A DNA stretch of 64,000 nucleotides from Bacteroidales bacterium. GTDB taxonomy: Bacteria > Bacteroidota > Bacteroidia > Bacteroidales > JAIOZK01. The DNA lies in the NCBI GenBank assembly GCA_021740625.1, contig JAIOZK010000022.1:1-64000 (forward strand). The letters run 5' to 3'. The notes under the pieces are model-generated. The model saw only the letters and a list, made by a program, of their open reading frames with translations, was not told where the DNA came from and made no database searches. A program made the translations under genes and the position numbers. Positions 34,783 to 42,484 of the stretch are shown here, piece by piece. The stretch's first letter is position 1; each line of letters begins with the position of its first letter.

Positions 34783-35472
34783 TCAATACAATGAATATGA
34801 TATGCCAACCGTACAGGCCATATATGATACCTGTTTTTCTGCTGACCCGCTTTTGCGGTCATTTATATAATGGAATTTAAAACGTGATCCGGTGTAATCC
34901 ATATTCAACTTCAACGACAAACGTTTGCTCATTTCAATTCGCCAACCCACACCATAGTATAGTGCAAACCTTGACTGGTTTTCAGAGGGCTGATGTGCCA
35001 TCCCGGAGGCTACACCGGAATATTCAAAATCAAAATTTATGGTGGGATTCCTGGCCCATATAAACCCTGCCATCAATTTGGAAGTGAAAGATATATAAGT
35101 ATTTGTGATGGGCAGGTCGAAATAAAATCCAAACATGCTTGCTGTATTCACATAAGGTTCAGAATCAATGTATACACTTGAGAACCTCTCATTATTTATA
35201 ACAAACTGGCTTCCGTATCGTTGTTTATCGACAGGATTGATGTTAAATGAAAAAAGCCCTCCTACGCCAACATGCCTGTTGTAAAAATATGCAGCTTCAA
35301 CAATGCTAACCGACCCGGGCAGTGCAAATCCATTTTCAACTGTGGAAATCCCGCCCACAAAGTCCTTTGCAGGTAAACTAACACCAGTGCGTATGCTGAC
35401 AAATGTGGGGTACCTCTGGGAAAAGGTGCTGACCGACAGGAGGATCGTTATGAATAACAGTGCTTTTTTCAA
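34783..35472 (-). CDS. Outer-membrane beta-barrel protein
   Basis: The ~229-residue protein has a signal peptide (KKALLFITILLSVSTFSQ) and alternating amphipathic strands ending in SYMACTVGISYSLY, a typical C-terminal barrel strand with terminal aromatic residue. It resembles small porin-family/OmpW-like barrels of Bacteroidota. No ATG exists near the signal peptide. The TTG at 35472 directly precedes KKALLF and is the most natural start; an in-frame TTG at 35511 would add 13 residues. The ligand is unknown. Confidence 0.65.
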   Translation of the reverse strand: MKKALLFITILLSVSTFSQRYPTFVSIRTGVSLPAKDFVGGISTVENGFALPGSVSIVEAAYFYNRHVGVGGLFSFNINPVDKQRYGSQFVINNERFSSVYIDSEPYVNTASMFGFYFDLPITNTYISFTSKLMAGFIWARNPTINFDFEYSGVASGMAHQPSENQSRFALYYGVGWRIEMSKRLSLKLNMDYTGSRFKFHYINDRKSGSAEKQVSYMACTVGISYSLY

Positions 35473-35574
35473 TGATATTTCAGGTGAATATTTCAAGGTG
35501 AAAAAATACAAAATTTATGGGATTCTCAAAACAGGGATGCAAGTAGTTATCGACTCCAAATTGTTAAAATCGGC

Positions 35575-36420
35575 TTATTTGTTTTGTTTAATCAGGATAT
35601 TTACAAAATCATTTTTATTTTCTAGCCGGATTAGATTGTTTTTGTTATCTAAAAAAAGCTCAATCCCTTCTCTCTTAACCAACGAAAATTTCTGCATTTC
35701 CAGCATCCGATTTTGTATGAAGCCAGTCATTGTTTTGGCTATGGCCTGGTTCGGGTATTTCAACTTTATCAGGATATCATGATCATTTTTAAATACAATG
35801 CCCTGCTTAATTTTGAAAATATCTTCACGACCAAAATAATAATGATTGTGCAGTGCAATCATGCCCCCGATCAGATAGAACTCCTCATGGGTTTTTCCTT
35901 GTTTCAGAATAACTTCTCTTATCCAGGGACTGATCGCAGAGGGCGCTTTTATTTGCTGAAGCAGGATCTCCGCAAACCACAGCATATCATTTTTGTTGGC
36001 ATTTTTTATCTTGCGGATCATAACAAAATACCGCCCCTGACGCAGAAATATATATTCTTCACCGATCCAACGGTTGCTTCCATCTGCATGCATATTGAAC
36101 TTGTTTGAAAAAAGAGAATAAATCCCAAAAGCTGCATCTGGATCTTGCATCAAATAGATTTCAACATGAATTGCCGTATCACCAGATTTTTGGTATTCCA
36201 GGGCGGCCACTTCTTCAAACCCAAACTCAAAATAAAGTTCGGCTCCACCATTGATCAGATAAAAGAGATCATCCCCGAGATAAATCGTCTTCTCATAAAG
36301 TTGCCATGATTTCAAAATGGCGCTGTCAGGTATTACTTCAGATACGGTAGTATCAGACATTGCACGGGTGGTGCCGCACAGGACTACCAGGATTAGTGAA
36401 CAAAAGAACAGTCTAATCAT
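35575..36420 (-). CDS. Secreted DUF6599-like protein
   Basis: The 281-residue protein has a signal peptide (IRLFFCSLILVVLCG). Its conserved start (LYEKTIYLGDDLFYLINGGAELYFEFGFEEV) is the hallmark of the DUF6599-type family that accompanies DUF362 proteins in Bacteroidota. The remainder is mixed alpha/beta without a known active site. Its start overlaps the DUF362 gene by eight bases, so both are translated from one transcript. The function is unknown. Confidence 0.65.
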   Translation of the reverse strand: MIRLFFCSLILVVLCGTTRAMSDTTVSEVIPDSAILKSWQLYEKTIYLGDDLFYLINGGAELYFEFGFEEVAALEYQKSGDTAIHVEIYLMQDPDAAFGIYSLFSNKFNMHADGSNRWIGEEYIFLRQGRYFVMIRKIKNANKNDMLWFAEILLQQIKAPSAISPWIREVILKQGKTHEEFYLIGGMIALHNHYYFGREDIFKIKQGIVFKNDHDILIKLKYPNQAIAKTMTGFIQNRMLEMQKFSLVKREGIELFLDNKNNLIRLENKNDFVNILIKQNK

Positions 36421-37369
36421 GGATTTCTTTGATTTTTAAAGAAGAAAGATCGGATGTTCCCAGCCCGCAGGCTTCTGCCTTTTTGATCATAACAATTTCC
36501 TCCGGCTGATATCCCAGGGTTTCCGCACCCAGGCAATCCATGGCCACCAGGTCGGTGCCTGCAAAGATTTTGTCGGCGATTTTTGTTTCTCCCGGACCCA
36601 CAGGTCCATTGGTGGTGATGAACTCTGTCCCGTCGATCAGGATCAAGTCGGGCTGGCGCAGCATGTTGATATCTGCAATACACTGCCCAAGAAAATCAGG
36701 ATCATTCCGCTTCTCCGATCCCAGGTGGTAATATACATTGTTTTCACGCGTGCCCACGCCCATCATATTTTTGAGGGCACCCGTATAGAGCGTAAGTGCA
36801 TGGTGTTTGGCAATGGAAATGCTGATGAACTTATCGCACTCCAGGATGGCTTTTGTGATTTCAACTTTTTTAAGGCATTTGGCGCCATCAATTTTATCCA
36901 GTCTGGTAAAAGTTTTGGGATTGTATTTTGATGGAAATGTATTATCTGGGTTATTGATGATTCGGGAAACATAATCTTTGTTTTCCTGGTAATGATCTCC
37001 TCTCTTCCAGTACTCAGGTTTGATGTTCTGAATACATGCTATCTGTGATGCTTCTTGTTCATAACACTCCTTCAGAACGGCCAGTACTATATCGGCATGT
37101 GGATAAGCCCCCAGGATCTCAAAATCCGAATTCACCAGCAACCCCACTTTATCGCCACTGTCAATAAACTTTTTGATCCCCCCAAGTTTCTCAATTGCCC
37201 TCAAGGTTCCGGTATAGTGGTTTTTTCCGTGATAAATACATATATCCGGCCTTCCAAACAAACCCGCTGCTTCAATACTTCTGGGAACAATCAAAGATGA
37301 AAAAAAAGCCCCTGCACCAATGAGGGAACTTTTCTGAATGAATTTTCTCCTGCTGATCTGATTTGTCAT
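36413..37369 (-). CDS. Tat-exported DUF362 protein
   Basis: The 318-residue protein has a twin-arginine signal (SRRKFIQKSSLIGAGAFFSSL). The domain resembles DUF362, with GDKVGLLVNSDF, a central SIAKHHALTLYTGALKNMMG block (typical DUF362 KxH...GALKN motif) and LILIDGTEFITTNGPVGPG. DUF362 domains often sit next to Fe-S domains, but none is present here. Tat export suggests it folds before leaving the cytoplasm, perhaps around a cofactor. It pairs with the DUF6599-like gene it overlaps. Confidence 0.78.
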   Translation of the reverse strand: MTNQISRRKFIQKSSLIGAGAFFSSLIVPRSIEAAGLFGRPDICIYHGKNHYTGTLRAIEKLGGIKKFIDSGDKVGLLVNSDFEILGAYPHADIVLAVLKECYEQEASQIACIQNIKPEYWKRGDHYQENKDYVSRIINNPDNTFPSKYNPKTFTRLDKIDGAKCLKKVEITKAILECDKFISISIAKHHALTLYTGALKNMMGVGTRENNVYYHLGSEKRNDPDFLGQCIADINMLRQPDLILIDGTEFITTNGPVGPGETKIADKIFAGTDLVAMDCLGAETLGYQPEEIVMIKKAEACGLGTSDLSSLKIKEIHD

Positions 37370-37391
37370 TTCCGTTAGCGTTAAGCAACGA

Positions 37392-37399
37392 CAAATATA
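37392..37399 (-). promoter_or_regulatory. -7 promoter element of the DUF362 operon
   Basis: Minus-strand TATATTTG is an exact TAnnTTTG match, 23 bases before the ATG at 37369. Confidence 0.55.
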
Positions 37400-37433
37400 T
37401 CCAAAAAAGGATTTATGTTAATTGATTAACACT

Positions 37434-38627
37434 TTACTTTTTACGAGCGGCATTCATATGACAATCAATTGCATATTTTATTCTACCAAGTGCCCGCTTA
37501 ATTGTTTTTCGGGGACATGCCAGGTTCATACGCATAAACCCTTCACCACCTTCTCCAAAGCTTTCCCCTTTGTTCATACCAACACCCGCTTCTTCAACAA
37601 AGAACTTCCATAACTGCTCATCATCCAACTCCATTTTCCTGCAATCCAACCAAAGCATATAGGTAGCTTCAGGCCTAATGGCTTTGATCCCGGGAATATT
37701 TTTTTCGAAGAAATCCAGAGCAAACCTAACATTTCCATCAATGTACGCTATCAATTCTTCAAGCCAGCGCTCACCTTTGGCGTAGGCAGCTTCCGAAGCC
37801 ACCGCCCCAAAAAGGTTACCCATACCCACATGCAGTTGTTCCATCAGGGTATCAAATTTCTCCTGAAGTGTTTTGTTGGATATAATGACCGAGGAAGTAG
37901 CCATACCTGCGAGATTAAATGTTTTGGATGGTGCAATGCAAGTAATGGTAATATCTGCTGCAGCTTCTGACAAAGTTGCTGTTGGTTTGTGATTGTAGCC
38001 GGGCAGTACAAGATCACAATGAATTTCATCGGATACGATCAGAATATTATAATCAAGGCATATGTTTACCATTTCGGTAAGTTCTTTTTGGGTCCATACA
38101 GATCCCCCGGGATTGTGCGGGCTGCAAAGGAACAACATTTTTGCACCCTCGGCCGCCTTTTTCCGCAGGTTATCAAAATCCATATTAAGTCTGCCTTTCT
38201 CCAATTTCAGGGGATTATTCACTTGCACCCTGCCATGATTTCTGATCGCTGAAAAGAATGGAAAATACACAGGAGGTTGCACGATGATCTTGTCACCCGG
38301 ATCCGTATATGCCATCACGCAAAAATTCAGTGCGGGCACGATTCCGGGGCTGTACCTGACCCATTCCTTTTCAATGACCCAGTTGTGATTTCTTTTCTGC
38401 CAGTTTATGATTGATCGAAAATAATCATCTGAACGAAATGAATAGCCAAATACCGGATGTTTTGCACGTTCCCTTACAGCATCCACAATGAAATCGGGTG
38501 TGGCAAAATCCATATCGGCTACCCACATGGGAATAACATCCTCCTTACCGAATATTTTTTTCCGCAAATCATATTTTACACTGTTTGTAGAAGCACGGGG
38601 AATTATCTCATCAAAATTGTAATGCAT
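37434..38627 (-). CDS. MalY/PatB-family PLP-dependent C-S lyase
   Basis: This is a fold-type I PLP enzyme of the aminotransferase class I/II MalY/PatB branch, typically a cystathionine beta-lyase. The PLP-binding Lys235 is in APSKTFNLAG, and Asp200 in IVSDEIHCDLV binds the pyridine nitrogen. The N-terminal RASTNSVKYD and PMWVADMDF motifs are characteristic of PatB. The 397 residues are full length. It lies 164 bases downstream of egtD on the same strand, which raises the possibility of a role in sulfur chemistry linked to ergothioneine-like compounds. Confidence 0.88.
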   Translation of the reverse strand: MHYNFDEIIPRASTNSVKYDLRKKIFGKEDVIPMWVADMDFATPDFIVDAVRERAKHPVFGYSFRSDDYFRSIINWQKRNHNWVIEKEWVRYSPGIVPALNFCVMAYTDPGDKIIVQPPVYFPFFSAIRNHGRVQVNNPLKLEKGRLNMDFDNLRKKAAEGAKMLFLCSPHNPGGSVWTQKELTEMVNICLDYNILIVSDEIHCDLVLPGYNHKPTATLSEAAADITITCIAPSKTFNLAGMATSSVIISNKTLQEKFDTLMEQLHVGMGNLFGAVASEAAYAKGERWLEELIAYIDGNVRFALDFFEKNIPGIKAIRPEATYMLWLDCRKMELDDEQLWKFFVEEAGVGMNKGESFGEGGEGFMRMNLACPRKTIKRALGRIKYAIDCHMNAARKK

Positions 38628-38631
38628 GCGA

Positions 38632-38639
38632 CAAAATTA
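38632..38639 (-). promoter_or_regulatory. -7 element abutting the MalY/PatB start codon
   Basis: Minus-strand TAATTTTG is an exact TAnnTTTG match only four bases before the ATG at 38627. This would give a leaderless or almost leaderless transcript. Confidence 0.4.
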
Positions 38640-38791
38640 GTTTTCTTTCTTTTAAATAATTTTTATTAACATCTTGCGGGTGAAAATCGTGATTCCCTTC
38701 CACGATTCTTGTTTGATCACTTTCTGCGATGGTAGTATTGTTCCAGATTGTTTTTACTATTATTTTTTCTTTTTTTATGCAACTGCCTGGT

Positions 38792-39736
38792 TCAAACTTT
38801 ACGCCAAATAACATTCGTAAAATACCTGCTGTTGTCGTAGAAATACTGTTCAACCCTAAATCCTGTTTCAGCAGCAAGTTGTTCGATTGAGTATCCATCA
38901 AATTTTTTTGAAACTTCCATAAAGATTGCTTCATTCTTATCGAATACAAAGGTCTGATCCAATGCCCCGATATACACCTCATGTTTGCATTTGCTTACCA
39001 GGAAGCTTTTGGCCTCACCACTTTCCTGGTCATAAACTGCCTTGTGGAAAAAATGCTCAGGAAGGAACTCGCCCCTGAGTTCCCGGTTGATGCGTTCCAG
39101 GTAATTGAGGTTAAAATCCCGGGTAATGCCCTTTTTGTCATCGTAAGCTGCCAGGATAAGCTTTGCATCCTTTTTCAGGTCCATACCAATTAAAAGGCGG
39201 TCGTCATCATCAATTTTCTCATGCAGGGCTTTCAGGAAATTCACAGATTCCTGATGTTTGAAATTCCCGATGTTGGATCCCAGGAATAAGACTATGCTGG
39301 GTTTGTGGGTAAAACGATGCAATTCATCCAGGGCTTTGAAGTAATCCATGTTCATGGAATGAATTTTCAGACCGGGCAATTTTCTTGAAAGGTTTTTCTC
39401 CAGCAGGGATAATACATTATCAGATATATCTATGGGAAAATACTCAAAATCGACCTGGTGTTTTTTTAAATATTCCAGCAATATTCTGCTTTTGAGGCCA
39501 TCACCCGGGCCCAGTTCGATCAGATTGAAACCCGCTCCGTCAGGAGAAAAACATTGTAGCATTTTCTCTTTCTGATTGTTCAGTATTTCTTCTTCACATC
39601 TTGTCAGGTAATATTCTTCAAGCTTTGTAATCTCCTTAAAGAGTCGGTCTCCCGCTTCATCATAAAAATACATGGAAGGTAAATACCTTGGATTTGCCGA
39701 AAGTCCCTTCAAAACATCCTCTGCAAATGAATTCAT
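38792..39736 (-). CDS. egtD: L-histidine N(alpha)-methyltransferase EgtD
   Basis: EgtD uses three S-adenosylmethionine to convert histidine to hercynine, the first step of ergothioneine synthesis. Family motifs are YFYDEAGDRLFKEITKLEEYYLTRCEEEIL, the SAM-binding ELGPGDGLKS, LFLGSNIGNF, and the RDFNLNYLERINRELRGEF segment. Near the C-terminus FMEVSKKF carries the Glu and Ser that contact the substrate amino group in characterised EgtD. I see no EgtB in this window. The start ATG at 39736 was chosen because an exact -7 element covers the alternative TTG at 39763. The length of ~314 residues is normal. Confidence 0.9.
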   Translation of the reverse strand: MNSFAEDVLKGLSANPRYLPSMYFYDEAGDRLFKEITKLEEYYLTRCEEEILNNQKEKMLQCFSPDGAGFNLIELGPGDGLKSRILLEYLKKHQVDFEYFPIDISDNVLSLLEKNLSRKLPGLKIHSMNMDYFKALDELHRFTHKPSIVLFLGSNIGNFKHQESVNFLKALHEKIDDDDRLLIGMDLKKDAKLILAAYDDKKGITRDFNLNYLERINRELRGEFLPEHFFHKAVYDQESGEAKSFLVSKCKHEVYIGALDQTFVFDKNEAIFMEVSKKFDGYSIEQLAAETGFRVEQYFYDNSRYFTNVIWRKV

Positions 39737-39760
39737 TCTATTGGTTTTGATCAAGGAAGT

Positions 39761-39768
39761 CAAAGGTA
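39761..39768 (-). promoter_or_regulatory. -7 promoter element of egtD
   Basis: Minus-strand TACCTTTG is an exact TAnnTTTG match, 25 bases before the ATG at 39736. Confidence 0.5.
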
Positions 39769-39790
39769 AGGATTATATGCCTGGGGAGGA

Positions 39791-39821
39791 AATAAAAAGC
39801 CGGTTTGCAGCAAACCGGCTT
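39791..39821 (-). terminator. Rho-independent terminator of the BlaI/M56 operon
   Basis: AAGCCGGTTTG and CAAACCGGCTT form a perfect 11-bp stem with a three-base loop. On the minus strand a T-run (TTTTTATTTCC) follows, 20 bases after the M56 gene stop. Confidence 0.9.
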
Positions 39822-39840
39822 ACAATCAACAAAAACCAAA

Positions 39841-41763
39841 TTAATATAAGTCAAATATTACTTCATCTTTCAGGACTTTACCCGTGAGAGCTTCATAAAG
39901 ATTCGAATATTTTTTCCCGTATTTCCGGCGCTGCTTCTCTCCATCAATGTATATTTTATTTTTAGACAATTCGATCAAACTGTTTTCATGCCTGCCGATC
40001 AATCCATCTTCAAGCAGTTCTTCGCGGATTCTTTTCTTCATATGAAATTCATTTGAATACCAATGATCATAATCCTTTGCCCGGGCGGCATAATCCCTGG
40101 CTTTGTTCTTATATACCATGAGCATGTCATTGTTTTTTTCAAGTTCTTCTGCAATTCTGGCATGTTGCAATTTGCTCATTTTTTCTGCATTTTCCCAGAT
40201 CTGCTTCTGGACTTCTTTCCATTCATCTGACTGATAATATTCCTGCATTTCCTTATTCCATTCCTCCATTTCCGGCATTTCCGGCATTTCCGGAAGTTCA
40301 GGCATCTCTGGCATTTCTGGCATTTCAAACTCCACATCATAATCGAAGTCAAAATCATAATCCTGTAAGAGAATGTTCGAGTCAGACCTGGAGAAATATG
40401 GATGTCTCACCCAATCCTGATGTTTCATTTTTTCTAGGAGTTCAGCATGTTTGTCCATTTGTTTTATCAGCTTTTCCTTTTGGAGTTCCTGCATTTGTTC
40501 CAGGTATTCCTGATGCTTATGCTGCCATTGCTTCATAGCTTTATCATACGCTTCATTGGGAAATTCCTCGCGGATTTTTTCCGTCAACTTTTGCAGTTCT
40601 TTCTGAATGATCTTTTTTTCTTTTACAGACCTGTTGGTGTCCTGGCCTGGCATGAAAGGAGTATTGGGACTGGTGTTTATTGTTCCATCTTCAGAATACT
40701 GATCATAAAATACATGCTCACCATTGGAATTAAATATTTTTCCTTTTGCGGTGAACACGATTAAGGTTCCGAATACCAGGATCACTGCAAGCAATCCTGA
40801 TAAATAATTATTATTTCTGTGCTTTTTCATTGTTAATCGTTTTATTCTGTTCATCAAATAATTCCTGTTGCCCGTGAAGGCAGCAGCACATACCGGTATA
40901 TTTTGTCTGAACTCTTCCACATTGGCCAGGGCCTTTGCGTAAGAGATTTTATCCTGATAATATTCCATGGCTATTTCATCACAAGTGCTTTCTCGCTCTT
41001 TGCGAACAATCCCGGAAATCCACCAGACAGCCGGATTGAAAAAGAAAATGATTTCCATCAGCCGCTGAAACAAATTGATAAGGTTGTCATGACGTTTGAG
41101 GTGAATAAGTTCGTGTATCAGGATTGCTTCGATCTGCTCATAAGGAACATGCGACATGATACTGGCAGGCAGCAGGATTACAGGACGGAAATAACCGGCC
41201 AGCATGGGTACTCTCGCAAGTTTTGAATATAATAGGTCTACCCTTTTTCGAACGGATAATTTCTGCTTTATGCTATCGAATTTATCCTGTAATATCCCCG
41301 AAGTTTTTTCCACTGCAAAATATTTCAGGCGCTGTGTATAGACCAGTCCACCCAGAAAGCGAAAGCTGAAAAGCAGCATGCCGATAAACCAGAGGGTGAA
41401 AACCAAACTGAGGTTTGAACCAAAGATTTCGCCCAGGCCTGAGAAAAATCCCGTACTGTTTTCAATATGATCCCCCAGAGAATTAGTTTCTGCCAGTGCA
41501 AAAGCTTTTCCTGCAAAACTTTTATTTACTGCATTTGATTCTGACCTGTAACACTGTAAAAAAGTAAATATGCTGCCTGCAAGAAACAATACAAATGCTG
41601 TAATTAAAAAATAGTATCTTTTAAGGGAAACAGCTTTCCTGAGAATCAATAAGACCAGTACCAGCATCAATGCTATTACCAGGCCCTGCCACAGGGAGTG
41701 TAAGAGGGTCCATGCGATGGCTTCCATGAGTCCTTCGGGCAAAAGATCAAGTATGCTTTCCAT
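39841..41763 (-). CDS. BlaR1-like M56 metallopeptidase
   Basis: The ~640-residue membrane protease has several N-terminal TM helices and a zinc motif HELIH (about residues 217-221) with the downstream ESTCDE glutamate. It belongs to peptidase family M56, the BlaR1/MecR1 signal transducers that trigger cleavage of a BlaI repressor. After the last TM the protein lacks a penicillin-binding sensor. Instead it has a long, charged, helical region with repeated EMP triplets (about 485-507). The ligand sensed is therefore probably not a beta-lactam. The start is the ATG that shares one base with the blaI-like stop (TGATG). Confidence 0.85.
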   Translation of the reverse strand: MESILDLLPEGLMEAIAWTLLHSLWQGLVIALMLVLVLLILRKAVSLKRYYFLITAFVLFLAGSIFTFLQCYRSESNAVNKSFAGKAFALAETNSLGDHIENSTGFFSGLGEIFGSNLSLVFTLWFIGMLLFSFRFLGGLVYTQRLKYFAVEKTSGILQDKFDSIKQKLSVRKRVDLLYSKLARVPMLAGYFRPVILLPASIMSHVPYEQIEAILIHELIHLKRHDNLINLFQRLMEIIFFFNPAVWWISGIVRKERESTCDEIAMEYYQDKISYAKALANVEEFRQNIPVCAAAFTGNRNYLMNRIKRLTMKKHRNNNYLSGLLAVILVFGTLIVFTAKGKIFNSNGEHVFYDQYSEDGTINTSPNTPFMPGQDTNRSVKEKKIIQKELQKLTEKIREEFPNEAYDKAMKQWQHKHQEYLEQMQELQKEKLIKQMDKHAELLEKMKHQDWVRHPYFSRSDSNILLQDYDFDFDYDVEFEMPEMPEMPELPEMPEMPEMEEWNKEMQEYYQSDEWKEVQKQIWENAEKMSKLQHARIAEELEKNNDMLMVYKNKARDYAARAKDYDHWYSNEFHMKKRIREELLEDGLIGRHENSLIELSKNKIYIDGEKQRRKYGKKYSNLYEALTGKVLKDEVIFDLY

Positions 41764-42146
41764 CACGCACCTCCCTCCAGTTTTTCAATGTATCTTCTTA
41801 TCTCCTCCAGTTCCTTTTTGCTCGACTTATGATTTCCAAGGGCCTGCATCACCAGACTCTGCGCTGAGCCGCCAAAGGCAGTTTCCAGTAAGCTGTCGAG
41901 CAATTGGCGTTGTGTATCTTCCTTTTGGATGGCAGATGAATAAACATGCGTCCTTGTTTTCGTATTCCGTTTCAACAATTTCTTTTCTACCATGATCTGC
42001 ATCAATTTCAGGCTTGTTGTATATCCAACCTCCCTCCTTTCGTTGAGTTTTTCATTTACCTGTCGCACAGTGCTGGGACCGTTTTCCCAGATCACCTTTA
42101 AAATTTCCAGTTCTGATTCTGTGGGATGCTTTGATTTTTTTGCCAT
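41763..42146 (-). CDS. BlaI/MecI/CopY-family repressor
   Basis: The 127-residue winged-helix repressor has LTESELEILKVIWENGPSTVRQV-type helices and the YTTSLKLMQIMVEKKLLKR recognition region. The C-terminal half is for dimerisation. Family members bind inverted repeats and are inactivated by the partner M56 protease, here encoded in the same operon. Three palindromes with TACGAA/TTCGTA arms surround its promoter, indicating autorepression. Confidence 0.92.
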   Translation of the reverse strand: MAKKSKHPTESELEILKVIWENGPSTVRQVNEKLNERREVGYTTSLKLMQIMVEKKLLKRNTKTRTHVYSSAIQKEDTQRQLLDSLLETAFGGSAQSLVMQALGNHKSSKKELEEIRRYIEKLEGGA

Positions 42147-42153
42147 GACTTAT

Positions 42154-42169
42154 TACGAATAATTTCGTA
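42154..42169. promoter_or_regulatory. BlaI-type operator 1
   Basis: TACGAATAATTTCGTA has perfect 6-bp arms around a four-base centre, between the -7 element and the start codon of the repressor gene. Confidence 0.75.
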
Positions 42170-42177
42170 CAAATATA
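42170..42177 (-). promoter_or_regulatory. Promoter (-7) of the BlaI/M56 operon
   Basis: Minus-strand TATATTTG is an exact TAnnTTTG match. A TTTG at 42202-42199, 21 bases upstream, fits the -33 element. The core promoter is flanked by operators 1 and 2. Confidence 0.65.
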
Positions 42178-42193
42178 TACGAAGCTATTCGTA
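42178..42193. promoter_or_regulatory. BlaI-type operator 2
   Basis: TACGAAGCTATTCGTA has the same perfect arms and lies between the -33 and -7 elements. Confidence 0.75.
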
Positions 42194-42208
42194 ATATCCA
42201 AATTTAAT

Positions 42209-42224
42209 TACGAATAATTTCGTA
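42209..42224. promoter_or_regulatory. BlaI-type operator 3
   Basis: TACGAATAATTTCGTA is identical to operator 1 and lies just upstream of the -33 element. Confidence 0.75.
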
Positions 42225-42484
42225 TTAGTTTGCAAAAGGCACTTTTTATTTATTCATATACATTTGACGAACAGCAACTTATAATGCAACAGTAAGCAGT
42301 GTTAAAAATTGTTAATACAATTTGGATTCTGGAAAAACATTGTGATTTTTATATGGATAATGAAAGGATAAATGATTGGATCATGCAAAACTCAAAATAA
42401 CAATAATTCCTGACTACATTCTGCCTGACCAATAGATGGAATGACCATTGACCAATGACCAAATCCTGGTCAATCATGACTCCA
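42225..42484. other. Intergenic stretch upstream of the BlaI operators
   Basis: No gene is evident here. With the operators it makes a 338-base gap. Near 42441-42480 the words TGACCATTGACCAATGACC and CCTGGTCAATCATGAC form short direct and inverted repetitions of TGACC/GGTCA, of unknown role. Confidence 0.4.

Noticed and set aside
38611-38982. 123-codon minus-strand frame downstream of egtD
   Set aside because: More than half lies inside egtD in another frame, and the remainder has no recognisable sequence.
39841-42146. BlaI/M56 operon considered as beta-lactam resistance
   Set aside because: No beta-lactamase or penicillin-binding sensor domain is encoded here. The pair is common in Bacteroidota with other roles.
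42441-42480. TGACC/GGTCA repetitions considered as a CRISPR-like or operator array
   Set aside because: The units are short and irregular without constant spacers, and no cas gene is present.
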